From NCBI GenBank assembly GCA_013399895.1, contig VXBA01002157.1, positions 329,508-393,507 on the forward strand: DNA of 64,000 nt, in the 5' to 3' direction. This stretch comes from Serilophus lunatus. Lineage: Eukaryota > Chordata > Aves > Passeriformes > Eurylaimidae. This document shows, piece by piece, positions 24,739-36,299 of the stretch. The position numbers were made by a program, and so were the translations under genes. How positions within the stretch are numbered: the first letter of the stretch is position 1; each line of letters begins with the position of its first letter. The notes below the pieces were generated by a model. That model was not told the origin of the DNA, did not search any database, and saw only the letters and a list, made by a program, of their open reading frames with translations.

Positions 24739-25665
24739 CCCAGGACTGGATCCCATCCTAGCCCCAGGCTCAGTCAAGAGTTTAAGTCTTAGGGATTACA
24801 CAGGTGTCATTAAGCCTTTATACAACTTTGTACTATGGGATAAAGGATGGCAACACAAATACATTTATATAAATAAATTATTTAAATAGATTACAATAAT
24901 GATAATGATTAAATAAAAGAAAGAGCTAAATGAAAATTATTTACTACACAGTATGGTTGGCTATAACTACTAGCATAGTGGCATTTTTTAAGCAATATTG
25001 AAGCAATTATATTAAAGCGAGCAAAACTAATTATTAATGACTGTGGGCAAATCTCTTTCACTCAGCCTTGAGAACTAACTTTGAGCAGTGTCCCCACTCA
25101 AGGAATGGATTGTTAGACACCTTAGAGATGTGCTTGAAGTTCTCACCAGGCAAGACATGAGTATTTTTAAAGGGCACAATTCTGAAATACTTAATCAGCA
25201 TTCATATTGGCCCCTGAGGATTGTATGTTTGCCGTATTAACTCATCTCTTTCATTACCTCTTTCTGAAAATGAAAGGAATTATTTCCATGCCTATTTCTC
25301 TCAACAGACTACAAGAAGTCCAGACAAGTAGCTCAGATGTAGACCTCTAATTGCTGAGACATAATGTCCAGTATCTATATATACACTCTACCTATCAAAT
25401 CTACCTAGCAATTTGCCGTGACTCATTCTGGATTTGAACTCATTTAACATTTCATTTCCAATGAAGCATTCTCAGAAGTAAAATACATGAGGAGAAGCTG
25501 GAGCTACAGTGTTGGAGCAGAAGGACTGAAAGTCTTTCATGGTGGGACTCCAGGGGGTTGTCTAGGACCCTTCTGCTCTACTTCTCTATGTGCTCTCTTA
25601 GATGATGTATATTCATTTGTTAGAAACAACAGATTGAATGCATTAACTAGGACCTTTTAACTCAC

Positions 25666-25717
25666 CTTGTCGAAAATTCTTTGTTCTACAATGCCAGTCA
25701 CAGTTCTTTGCCTGCAT
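25666..25717 (-). other. Candidate exon (52 nt), unproven
   Basis: On the minus strand, TGCTTTTTAAAAAAATACTC followed by CTCAG forms a moderate acceptor. The 52-nt segment ends in CGACAAG and is followed by GTGAGT, a strong donor. Two frames are open. The A run in the polypyrimidine tract weakens it. No frame joins cleanly to the 14597-14663 candidate on the same strand: each join that I tried hits a stop. Confidence 0.15.
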
Positions 25718-26865
25718 CTGAGGAGTATTTTTTTAAAAAGCAAAGAATACAGTCAATATCCAGCAGAATAAGTATTAAGATTTTGTCATATGTTGAAAGG
25801 TCTTAAGATGTTTTAAGAAAATAATTAGAATTCAGAGTGTATATTAAATTATCAGCTATCTAATAAGCATTCTACTTCCCAGCTGGGATCCTTCTGGTAC
25901 ATTCATTCATCTTCAACCAGTGTAATTAAAGATGAAAGGTGTAACACTGATGATGCTTCTCTAGAGATCTCATCAGTTTAATTCTAGAACTATCAATGGA
26001 AAGGGAATATCATATAAATTGTTCAGACTTAATTGGACACCTGCTGGAGGTCAAGCAAAACAACCAAGGTCTACTGAAATACAGATTTCCTTCAGTAATT
26101 CAGTAATTTGGTAGGAGGGAATTTGGCAAGGCAGTGCAATCTTTGTTTCATATCTGTTAAAACTAAACTGGATTTGTCCAGCAAAGTAAACACTAGGAAA
26201 GAAGTGGAAAACAAGAAGATCAAACAAGAATGTGCTTAAAAATCTCACCATGAGAATTGATAACTTCATGCATGGAGAAAGTGAAGCAAAGAATGCCATG
26301 TCAGGGTTGCAGTTAATAGCGTCCTACTGGTGCAACAAGGGTGTGCAGAATTATTTCTGTGTAATACAACTTCTTTAGAACCTTCTACTCAGAAAGTGTG
26401 CTGTAGTGGATAAGTGAAAAAACAGTTTGTTTCCCTCAACAGTGATTTGAAATCACATCTTTGTGTTTTGCTTTAGTTAAAAAAAAAAAAAGAATAACAC
26501 CCTTTTAAATAATTTTTCATATGATAATGTTGAAGATAATTTTTCATTTTGGTGATGTCACCAGATCCACTTGATCTGTTCACAGCTGTTATTTAAATTG
26601 CTGCTTCCATAAATGTATATGACTGCCTTGAGGGTGTCTATATTTGTTACAGAAGTTGTCTCGGGAATCTTGGAGCAATCTCCCAATCTAATTAATAGTG
26701 CTGTAATTACAGCAAAAAGGGATGTGCTGCTAAATGTTCAAAAATCATGAGTCAGGCCCCATAATTTGTGCCTTGTCCCCAAATGTGAATATTTGCTTTT
26801 AAAAAGACTATATTATATTTTGGGCTTATTGTTTATTTTTGAACTCCCTCTCCTCCTTGCCAAGG

Positions 26866-26943
26866 TTTGTGTGTGTGTGTGTGCACGTGCGCATGTATAC
26901 ACGTGCATGTATACATTTGTGTGTGTATGTGCACGTATATATG
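26866..26943. repeat. GT-rich alternating purine-pyrimidine tract
   Basis: A run of GT dinucleotides passes into GCACGTGCGCATGTATACAC and a second GT/AT stretch ending GTGCACGTATATATG. Nearly all of the tract alternates purine and pyrimidine, with several CG and CA/TG steps. It is the most Z-DNA-compatible stretch in the window. Confidence 0.85.
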
Positions 26944-27247
26944 TTGCTGTAATTCTACAAATAATGTTACCTTTTCACCAGATGTTTAGGATGAGGCAGT
27001 GCTGGTCCCTAGTCTCATTCCTGTCTACCTGTTTACCTTTAAGCCTCTGCAAGAATTGTTACTCTTCAGATCCGCCTGTGGTACCTCTCATCACTCTCTC
27101 CTTGAGAAGGGGACATATTGCAGTCTCTTGTGTTCTTCCCAGGCCTGGAAGGGAAAGAGATGGAAGGAAGGAACAGAGGGAGCCTTCCCAAATGGGACCA
27201 AGAGATGGGTATCTTGAGTATCTTGTCTCTTCCTGTTTGCTACTCAG

Positions 27248-27301
27248 ATGAGAAGTTTATCTCCCTGGCTTTCAGTCTCCCCAGAGGAGAATAAGTACAT
27301 G
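27248..27301 (+). other. Candidate exon (54 nt), unproven
   Basis: TCTCTTCCTGTTTGCTACTC followed by AG is a strong acceptor with a continuous pyrimidine tract. The 54-nt segment ends TACATG before GTGAGT, a strong donor. The length is a multiple of three and the first frame is open from an initial ATG (MRSLSPWLSVSPEENKYM). A second possible acceptor inside the segment at 27274-27275 would give 26 nt. No known protein is recognised. Confidence 0.2.
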
Positions 27302-28391
27302 GTGAGTGCACAAGTTCTGAAATGAGACCAAAGTCTGTATAGTTATCTAGAGCTCAAACCAGGACCTTCTTTGTCCAGGCTACAGGACAAAGCTGAGATT
27401 TGTTGATAATGGTTTGAGCTCATGTGCTCCAGTTATCCCTAGAATTTCAATTAGTGAATTACCACAGAGCATCATGTTGTACAAGGCAATTTGAATGTCT
27501 TGCCTCATAAATGGCTGCATTACTACCTAATGTAGGAAGGGTTATCTGTGGATGGAAATATTATTGATTTTCCTTCTCATGGCCATGAGATAAGTAAGGA
27601 AACCATCCAACACTCCCCCCACAGAGCAGCAGGAAGCTGCCTTACTACAAAATGTTCTCTTCCATGACACTTCAAAGGGATATTGTATTGAGATGGATTT
27701 TTTTAAAGGATAAGAAGCTTTTGAACACTCTTTTAGATCCCTATAAATGTTTCCTTATACTTCAGCCTTTGTCTCATCCTCTGAATTGCTTGACATCATT
27801 GCACATGCTCTTCTATTTGCAACCCTCCTTAATAATTTATCCTTTTTGTATAAGCTGACTCAAGGCCCCGAGGTACTTTTCTCCCTTCATGATGTTCATA
27901 GCTTTTCAAGAGACAACATTATCTAGCAATAACTAATGGGAGGTGCCAAGTTCAACAAGACATTTTCTCATTCTAATAACCAAGTCTGTCACTTATTTTC
28001 TTTTCTCAATTTTGACTCCACTGTTTGTATACTATACATCCTTGTTGACTGGGACAACCACAAAGACTATATATCCCCATTCTTAGCTCTTGTATGCACA
28101 TTGTCTACATTGCACTTGAGCAGGGAGGTTCTCAAGCAGCCTTCTGTAATTATTAAGGACTATATGTTTAAGTTAGTTGTTCTGTGTGACTCTTGCACAG
28201 TCTTTTGAAAACATGCAAAACTAATATTGCGATGGGGGCTCCTCCAGTATTATGCAGGCAAATCACCTTTTCTCATCATGTAAGCGTCAGCTCTAGTCAA
28301 CAAAGAAACAGGTCCCACAGAGAGGGGCAGTTTTCCTAAAAAACAAAACTAAGCAGGAGAAATTGTTCTCTGCAGGTACACATGGTCCTTT
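27302..28391. other. Unique non-coding sequence
   Basis: No gene or repeat was recognised. A 90-codon plus frame at 27936-28208 has two hydrophobic stretches but no start context or homology that would support it. Confidence 0.5.
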
Positions 28392-28496
28392 TGTTATGGG
28401 TTAAAGCGGGAAGGGGGGAGGAGGGGGGATTGGTTTCTAAGACTTTTTCTTTCGTTTTTCTGGGAGGGAAACACATGAGGACGGCGAGACCCCCGT

Positions 28497-28664
28497 CCGC
28501 GGGACTGTGCGGGGTCGGGACTGTCCCCGCAGGCACGGAGCATCCCTGGAGCCGTATGGGGCTGGGCCTGTCCCTGCAGGCACAGAGTGCCCCCGGGCCG
28601 TGCGGGGCCAGCCCACGCCTGGGCACGGAGCGTCCCCAGGGCCATGCGGGGATGGTCCTGTCCC
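28497..28664 (+). repeat. 43-47 bp GC-rich minisatellite inside the LTR
   Basis: Units begin near 28517, 28564 and 28611, with partial copies on each side. Each contains a GGGCCTGTCCCTGCAGGCAC-like start, an AGAGTGCCCCC-like middle and a GCCGTGCGGGG-like end. The third unit has lost about four bases. Tandem growth within U3 is common in LTRs. Confidence 0.7.
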
Positions 28665-29327
28665 GCCACCTTGCCAGACAGGGATGGGGAGACACTCCCA
28701 GCTGTTCCCCTGCGGCCCTGATGGGAGCGGAGGCTGTGAGGCCGGGGCCAGGAGCGGCACTGCCATGGGTGCTGCCCCTGCTGCTTCCGCCTGTGCCGGG
28801 CTGGGACGGGGCGTGGGAACTGCGGGGATGGGGCAGGGCAGTGCTTCACGCCACCACCGCAGCCTCCCCTGGGCATGCTGCCCCTGGGACGGACAGCGGC
28901 GGCGGGTGCCCCGGCGGTGCCCGCGGCAGGCACCTGCACGGCGCCCACAGTGGCTGCTCCGGCCACCCCGCGGGTGGTGCTGCCGGACCCCTGGGTGCCC
29001 CACAGGGCTGGCAGGGCGGTGATGCTCTCCCTCAGCACGGGCAGCAGTGTAGCATCACCACATCTTGGGCAGCGACAGCAGGGAACCACCCGGTGGCGGC
29101 ACGAGTGCCATATCTCTCCCCTTGGATCGTCCCGGGGTTCCTTTTCACTGTTCTTTTCCAGCAGCTCTGGAGTAGGACCAGTGCCATCCACATTGCAACC
29201 TCCCTTCCTTCCTCTCCCTCCAGAGCTCAGCAGCCAGCCTGGGGCAGTAGAGTGGTTTTCCTTTTTTTTGCATGTTATTGTTTCTTGTAACTGGTTTATG
29301 CAGATCGTGGTTTCATAGCCCATAGAT

Positions 29328-29333
29328 AATAAA
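29328..29333 (+). terminator. Polyadenylation signal AATAAA of the LTR
   Basis: AATAAA lies 72 bp before the proposed LTR right end and is followed by the GT/T-rich sequence TGTTGTTGTCTTTC. In an LTR this position marks the end of R. It supports a plus-strand orientation of the element. Confidence 0.5.
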
Positions 29334-29410
29334 CTGATTTTGTTGTTGTCTTTCTATTGAGTCTCTTGTCGCCCAGTAGTGTGCCCTAGCATCCCAACCA
29401 GGACACCTTC

Positions 29411-31779
29411 GTATATAGGCGAACTGTGATGTTCTAGTTTGCACACCTGAATTTTAAACATAATCATTCCTAAGCTTTCACTGACTCCTTTTCTTACATT
29501 GAGTAAATATTCATCCATTGGTTATAATGGAGCGCCCATACTAGGGTCTCTGCTCCAGGGCCAGCTCTTCCTCTCTCACCAGTGGCATGCACCCGATAAC
29601 TCAGGTTTCTCAGAGAGGTTTAGGGTGCTTTACTAACTATCTAGAAAGTTATCTGGAGCCTGGACCTCCAACTTGTTAAGAGAAAAATACCTTTTACTTG
29701 GAAATGTTGTTACTTATATTTTGTTCTTTGTTCAGGATGCAGGTGTCATGTGTTAGCAGTACGACTTCAATATGGTCCAAACCCCATTCCTGTTTCCTCA
29801 GCCCCCTTTAGAATGACACAGGGATACCACACATCTCCCACAAGTTCAGCCAACCATAGTGGCTCAAAACACAAACCATTTTCTCCTACAAAATTTTTTC
29901 TTAATAAAAATGTCCAAACCCTGAGAACTACATATTAACACAAGTGGGATAATTGTATTGCTAAACCATAACAGTGCATGAGTAATGATTAAACTCTTTT
30001 TGTTAAAATGGCTGAGTCACAGAAATTTCCCTTTTACTGACAGTTTAAGAAGGTGAATTAGTCCTTGCAAGGTTGCAGTTCTTTCCTCCTGAACTCATAC
30101 ATTTTCCTAGAACTCTCCTACATTATACTTGGGCATTTCAGTATCAGCTCAATTCAGCAAAGCTATTGAGTTATTGTGCTGGTTAATATAGTGAAATTTA
30201 TACAAGTTTAATCACATTTATTATCCCTGACAACAATGCAGATGTTCTGAATGCTAAGTGAATTTTTTATAAAGAATATAATTAATTTTTTGGCCCTGTC
30301 CAAAAATGCTTAGTGGTCAGTTCTGCCACTGAAATGTATTTGATAATATGTAAATCTGACATTTTGGGAAGTAATTAAAATAAAGTTGCTGTAATTTTAA
30401 ATTCAACTAATATCTGTCTTGCTACATTCTAAAGTGGTACTAGGCTAAGTGCTTGAACTAATCGATTTTCAAAAGAGTTTGGTTAGTGATCTCAGGGGAA
30501 ATAAGGTAGGTTGTATGAAAACATATTAATTATAAAGCCTTCATTTTAATGATGCATGTCCTTTTTGGAGAACAAAATATTGATGTAGTAACTTCTTCAA
30601 TTTAAATCATCCAACAAACCTTTCTAGTTTTGTCTCATCTATCTTGATTGTTAGCTATATTTATTACAGGATGAAAATAAGATTTTAGATTTTTAATTAT
30701 TAGCTATAAAGGATCCCAGTGTAGCTCAGTGATTTAATTTCTTTGTAGAAAGTATACAATTTCAGCAAACTTTTGCTGCCTAGAAAATTTGTCCTTCTTG
30801 AAGATTACTATTACTCTCTTGTTCAGTATGTCATATTTTGCTTTCAAGTGTGCAGAAAGCTTACACATGAAAAATTTTTTACTCTTTAAATAATATTTTA
30901 AATTAGTTTCAGAATGTCTGTTTCAGTTTTAGAATTTTTTATTTAAAAAGAATAAAGGCATTGTGTTTAATGCAGAGATAAATGCTATGCCTAGCCCCTG
31001 GATTGGAGTGAAATATCAGATTGGTGCAGGGAGGCTGAGGTTATACCTGCAGAATGCAGGGCAAGGCTGGAACTGTTTCTAAGGAATGCTGGCAAATCTG
31101 TTTCTGATGGGCAGGTCCTTTGCTGGAGCAAGCTGACTGCTTGCAGCCACAGTGAGACACTGCAGAAACTGCTTTGCAGAAGGAAGATTGACACATCAGG
31201 ATTTAGTGTGGAGATCGCACGGTTGTTAGTAGTGGCCACAGACTTGATCTAAGTGAGACAGAATGCACAATAAGATGAAGTGCTAAGGTGGAGCTACTGG
31301 TGCCTTTCTCCTTCAGTGAGTGCAAAAGCGCAATGCGTATCAAAAAAATGCAGTTTACTGGAACACAGCTCTGAATACATGAGTTTTGAAACCAAAATAA
31401 TTCATCTGCTACACAAGAACAAAAAAGCTTTGAAAACAATTATTTCTCTTAACCATTACACCTTGAAGGACAGATCATTTCCTCCAACTCTGCTGTCATG
31501 TTAGTGGCTTCCCAGGTTACAGCAAACACTATATAAAAGCTCTGGTCTTTGGTCTGAACCCTGGTAGCATGACTGCTACTGCTCCTCAGGGTTTCTGTTT
31601 TGCCAACTGAAGTCTAGAAAGTCAGTGTGCTCGAGGGCAGACCCTCACTCCCTACAGAGAGTTTTCTTTGATGCAAGGAGCTTGTCCTCTCACAAATCTA
31701 ATGGATAGCTTTCCCCTCTAGCTTCTTAATAAACGAAGCATGAAATGCAACAGTCAGTGAGCCATGGATCAACAGATAA
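29411..31779. other. Unique AT-rich non-coding sequence
   Basis: No gene or transposon was recognised. The region around 30200-30960 is especially AT-rich. Frames up to 82 codons (30991-31239, minus) have no recognisable features. Confidence 0.5.
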
Positions 31780-32290
31780 AATAGAATCATAGGATCAATT
31801 ATGCTGGAAAAGCCTTCTAAGATCATGGAGTCCATCTGTTAACCCAGAACTGCCAAGTCCACCACTAAATGTCCCTAAATATCACATTCACACCTTTTTA
31901 AATACCTCCAGGGACAGTGATCCAGAACTTCCCTGGACAGACTGTTCCAATGCTTGACAACACTTTGCATGAAGAAGTATTTCCCAATACCCAACCTAAA
32001 CATCCCTGGTGCAGTTTGAGGCCATTTCCTCTTGTCCTTCTGCTAATTGCTTGGGAAAAGATGCTCAGCCCACCCCAGCTGCAACCTCCTTTCAGGTTGT
32101 AGAGAACAATAATCTCTCTTCTGAGCCTCCTTTTCTCCAGGCTAAACAACCCCATCTACCTCAACCACTCCTCATAACACTTGTGTTCCAAAGCCTTTGC
32201 CCTTCTCTGGACACACTCCAGTGCCTCTGCATCCTTCTGGAAGTGTGAGGCCCAAAACTGACCACAGGACTGGAGGTGACACTTCACTGA
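31780..32290 (-). mobile_element. CR1 LINE fragment, ORF2 C-terminal region
   Basis: The plus strand opens with ATAGAATCATAGGATCAATT, the complement of the CR1 terminal octamers. It continues through CAGAACTTCCCTGGACAGAC, GCCATTTCCTCTTGTCCTTC, TTTTCTCCAGGCTAAACAAC and CCTTCTCTGGACACACTCCA in CR1 order. On the minus strand 32155-31898 keeps the conserved ORF2 stretch GLFSLEKRRLRREIIVLYN before frameshifting. About 510 bp remain, the copy is 5'-truncated and catalytically dead. It belongs to a different CR1 subtype from the copy at 7052-7340, judging by its longer 3' non-coding text. Confidence 0.9.
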
Positions 32291-32402
32291 TACAGACCAA
32301 CTTTTCTGCTTTGTATCATAGATGCTGCAATAAGAATCAAAAGGTGTGTTTTCTTATTACTGTTTCTTTAATTCACTAAAATAAGATTTCCTGACTTCTT
32401 CT

Positions 32403-32482
32403 GTTTGTGTGTTTTTTTTTTTTTGTTTGGGTTTTTTGATGAGGTTTTTCTGTATTTGTTTTTGTTTTGTTTTTTTTTGTGA
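32403..32482. repeat. T/G-rich low-complexity tract
   Basis: Runs of T are separated by single G or GGG (for example TTTTGTTTGGGTTTTTTG). The tract starts about 110 bp beyond the 5' side of the minus-strand CR1 and is probably independent of it. Confidence 0.8.
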
Positions 32483-34077
32483 GTGGCACACTTTTCAGAG
32501 AGGATGTTAATTTATGAATATATCCACTGCTAGGTATAATCCTTGCTGTCTTTGTGATAAATGAAACCACTACTTATACAGGTAAGACAATACTTGGCAG
32601 ACATTTCAAGTATTTTTAATGCAGTTTGCAGCTAAGAAATAGGATCTTATATCACAGGTTTGGTCACATTCTTCACATAGCACCAGATAATGTAATTTTC
32701 AGCTAAAAGAAAATTATTAAATGAATATGTATATCTAACTATCCTGCCTGAAATAGAGATGTGAACATTATGAGCATTTCAGTTACTGATTAGGCAATAG
32801 AGTTTCGATTGTGTTCAGATAATGAAACTCTTGAGGTGTTTGACCAAGCTTAACAAGGTGGTGTATGGAGAGCGGAGTACCTGGAACAAATTTGACAATA
32901 CACATATTATTAGTCTCATTTTCAATGCTGGCGTGCGGATGACAAGAAATATGTATTTCAGAAAATGGTTCTGCTAATTTGTCAGCACAGGAGATCCTGT
33001 GCCTTCTTTTCCCATTGCACTCTGGCTGTGTGATCCTGTACATTTTCTCTTGCTGTCTCTGATGCCAGTCTGACCCCTTGATGAGACATGCCATCTTATT
33101 CAACAGGCAGAAAATTACCTCCTTTTTTTTGCTTGCTGAGTGAGCTGAATTGAGTCATCAAACTGTTGGAGCTAGCACAAAGGAAACGGTAAGTACACAC
33201 AGCTGGGAGAGAGAAAAAGAGGAAAGCTGAACCATATTTTTAGTGGTAGGAAGCTATTAGACCAGCTCAGCACTCTTGTGGAAACTCATTCTCAGTGAAG
33301 AACCCCTGTGTCAAATTCACTCTGCCTCTGGACTGGTAAAACATGAATATGTTGGCTGCTAAGGCTGATGGTTCTGCAGAGTGTTTGTCAGAAAAAAGGT
33401 AATTTGATTAAAGTGGGTCCCTTGGTGGAGATGTCATTGGCAATGGATATTGATGTATTGGAGGTAATTATTAAATCTTAAAGCATAACCTTTTAGTTCT
33501 TATATATATTTTTGTAAATTTAAAACTGGTTACAGCTTGTTGCAAAGAGATTTTGCCATTTGCACTCCAAAAACATTAGTGGAACTACTGAAGTTTTTGT
33601 TAAAACTACAGATGTATCTACTTACTATATCTGTTAGTCATATGAACAGGACGGGAATGCCTCTGAATCTGCAATGCTAAATATGAGACTTAATGAAGAG
33701 AATGCTTGCTGGAAAAATTTAAAGCCACACAGAAATGAGCATATGGGAGAGGTTTATTTTTGTCACTATAGATGAATGCTGGTGATTATGTCAGGATTTT
33801 TAATTTTTGCAGTGCTCAGCAACCACTATAAATAAATTCCCACAACAAAAAAACAGCTTCTGTCTAGGCATTACAGAAAGGGACAAATTTTTTAAACTGT
33901 ATTCTGGGCAGTCTTCAGACATGGTTAATGCTAAGATTTCAGGCTCTTAAGAAAGCTCGCTTAAGCTCTCCATACCATGCTGAACAGCCTCCACACAATA
34001 CTGTTTACAAAAAACTACCTGTTTACAACAAAACCCCAAATTACATATCCAGATTCATTCTTCTGTGACTTTCAATG
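32483..34077. other. Unique non-coding sequence
   Basis: No gene or repeat was recognised. The longest frame is 106 codons at 32783-33103 (minus), without recognisable features. A splice-like pair at 33141-33188 has stops in all three frames. Confidence 0.5.
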
Positions 34078-34276
34078 AAATGTGCCAAGCAACAGGACAA
34101 GAGAGAATGGGCAGAAGATAATGCACTGGAAATTCTATCTGAATATGAGGAAGAAGTTCTTTATTCTGTTTTTGACCATTCATTGGAACTGATTTCCTGG
34201 AGAGGTGTTTTGAGTAGGGAGGTTAGACAAGATGACTCATTCTGGTCCCTTATAACCTTACTCATTCTATGATTCT
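34078..34276 (+). mobile_element. CR1 LINE 3' fragment with internal deletion
   Basis: GTGCCAAGCAACAGGACAAG, AAATTCTATCTGAATATGAG and GGAAGAAGTTCTTTATTCTG match the CR1 3' coding region in order, then TTTCCTGGAGAGG. The text then jumps to GGAGGTTAGACAAGATGACTC and CATTCTATGATTCTG, the 3' end. Roughly 100 bp that normally lie between these blocks are missing. A 65-codon frame through it (34075-34272) is a by-product of the decayed ORF2. Confidence 0.8.
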
Positions 34277-36299
34277 GTCTGTTTAATTTTCCTGAAAGGT
34301 GCACAAAGAATGACAAAGTAACAAAGATCAAGTCATGGATCAAAGAAGAGTGTTTTCAGAACACATTCATAGAGGAATACTTTCTTTGTAGATGGATTTC
34401 ACTCGAGCAACTAGGGTACTTAGACTCTGGTTTGCAAAAATGATAGGAAGATTTTTGAAGCGGTTAAATGACAGATGATGACTCTGCGACACTTGTATAG
34501 TCTTTATATAAGATTATTGATCCTACAAAAATTTGTTACAAGTTCCTTTTATGGATAAATGTATATCAGAAAGTGGGAAAATAAAGAAAAAGAAAAGGCA
34601 CTCTTAGTAGGTAGGCACTAGGTTGAATCTGGCCACAAGACAATATGTGAAATGTCAATTCAAGGAGTGAGGGCTGAAAAATGAAGGCATTAGAACTGTT
34701 ATTATACAGAATATTGAATATCCCAGAGGAAAGAGAAATGGCCATGGCTTGACCAGGGAAATAGTCAAAGGGTCCAAATGATCAGAAAAGCCAGAATCAA
34801 AGAAAATACCTTCACTCAGTATTTAGCCATGTGATAGACACAACAAAACAACCAAGCCAAACCAAGCAACAAATACATTGGGTAAAGCTATCTTGGGGCC
34901 AAAATTACTTTCAGAAATACGATAAAAACTGTAATATTGGCAGTGGACCATCAGACTTTGATTTGGTGATACCTGTGGCTCTTGTATTGATTTCAGAATG
35001 CTAAATAACAATGGAAATGTATTTATTTAACTAAATATTTACTTTCCCAGCATAAATGAGAAAACAGTGTCCCATAAGGAGAGACCCTTCACTAGCAGAT
35101 TTACAGGATTGGAGCGTGATTTGACTACCCTGTTTGGGAGTGACTAAGCCTACAGCATGACACCCCTCAGTGGGCCCTGCTGAAGGGTCATGGCATCTGA
35201 GGAAAGGGTTTGACATGGTTGTAGGCTCAGCAACAGGACACTTTAATCCATCTCCATTGACCGACAGGTACTATGTGGTATCAAGAACTTCAAAGTACCA
35301 TGATGTTCCCCCATTTCTGACAGGATTTTAACAGAGGGAGTGCCTCCTCTTAGCTCCACACTCCGTTACATCCCTCTGAGCAGGGAACTTTTGCAGGGCA
35401 TGTTGACCATGTTCCATCCAGGGAGTGGTGGCTGCATTTTTACCCTAGAATTCTTAGTCTCCTCTAAATTTTGATGCTGGTGATCATCCCGCACCACTTT
35501 GTTTCTTAAAAGTGGTCTTTCTAATTTTTTCCCTCAATAGTCACTGAATTAGCAAATGTTGATGCTTTTTTAAGCTTGATTTTGCATGAAGATGGTTGAG
35601 AAAAGGGTATAATACAAAGTTACTTTGAACTGAACGGCCCTGCTGCCTTTCAGTCCAAATGAAAGAAAAGACAAAGGAAAGTCCACAACACTCTCAGTCT
35701 GAATGGGAGAGAAGTACTTTCAAAGAAGGGGTTTGGCCAACGAGAGCAGCAGAGTGAGATATAGACTTGTCTGTGGACAGAACCTGTAAATAAACATAGA
35801 AAATGAGTTTAGAATTTCAGTCCCAGGAAAAGGGGGGAAATATGTTGAAAATGCAGCTGTGTCAGTGTTCAGTGTAAGGGGTATCCTAGGAATGTCCAAA
35901 GTGAAAGAAATGGATAATCTCAATGCAACAGACAGTTATTGAAGAATTGGGGAAAACCAACCCATGGATTCATAGATTCAATATCAATTTTTTCAATGGT
36001 TTTCTTGGTTTTGAAGTGATGCTATAGTGAATATAAACGTGTTATGAGGAAAAGTAAACAGGGAAACCTATATCTGTTAGCTGAATACTTTATAAAATTC
36101 AGAACATGTTTTGAGAGAAATAACCATTAGGGACATCAAAACAAATGAGAAGCTGAATAAAATGCTAAAAAATTTTACTGGAATAGATATCTGCAAGCCT
36201 ATCCTCTCACCTTCTTTAGCATAATCAACTATTTTCAAGGCAAAGTAAATGCTGTTAACTAATCAGAATTGCAATAAAATGGTATGTGAATTTTCTATT
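34277..36299. other. Unique non-coding sequence
   Basis: No gene or recognisable repeat. The stretch 34560-34800 has the purine-rich texture of old retroposon coding sequence, but I could not match it to a family. Confidence 0.45.

Larger units (their letters stand above)
18419..26765. other. Unique AT-rich non-coding sequence
   Basis: Over 8 kb without a recognisable gene or transposon. The longest frame is 119 codons at 21963-22322 (plus), with no motif I recognise. Notable small items are T runs near 23180 and 24078, an 8-bp hairpin at 24722-24738, and the exon-like segment at 25666-25717. Confidence 0.5.
28392..29405 (+). mobile_element. Probable solo LTR, GC-rich, about 1 kb
   Basis: The insert starts TGTTATGGGTTAAAGCGGG and ends CCCAACCAGGACA, giving the short TGT...ACA inverted ends of a retroviral LTR. 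It is flanked by CCTTT (28387-28391) and CCTTC (29406-29410), a 5-bp target duplication with one mismatch. AATAAA at 29328-29333 is followed by a GT/T-rich stretch, as expected at an R/U5 junction. GC and CpG content are far above the neighbourhood, suggesting a fairly recent arrival or methylation escape. No viral coding sequence flanks it. Open frames of 302 codons (28382-29290, plus) and 309 codons (28394-29323, minus) overlap almost completely. They are read as a consequence of few AT-rich stop codons, not as genes. Confidence 0.6.

Noticed and set aside
26766..27251. 161-codon plus frame with a Val/Cys-rich middle
   Set aside because: The middle is the GT/Z-DNA-type repeat and the rest has no homology. 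No ATG context or splice structure supports it.
28382..29290. 302-codon plus-strand open frame, rich in Gly/Ala/Pro
   Set aside because: It lies inside the GC-rich probable LTR, is mirrored by a 309-codon frame on the other strand, contains a translated minisatellite and shows no domain.
33141..33188. 48-nt segment between an acceptor-like tract and GTAAGT
   Set aside because: All three frames contain stops and the acceptor (GCTTGCTGAG) is mediocre.
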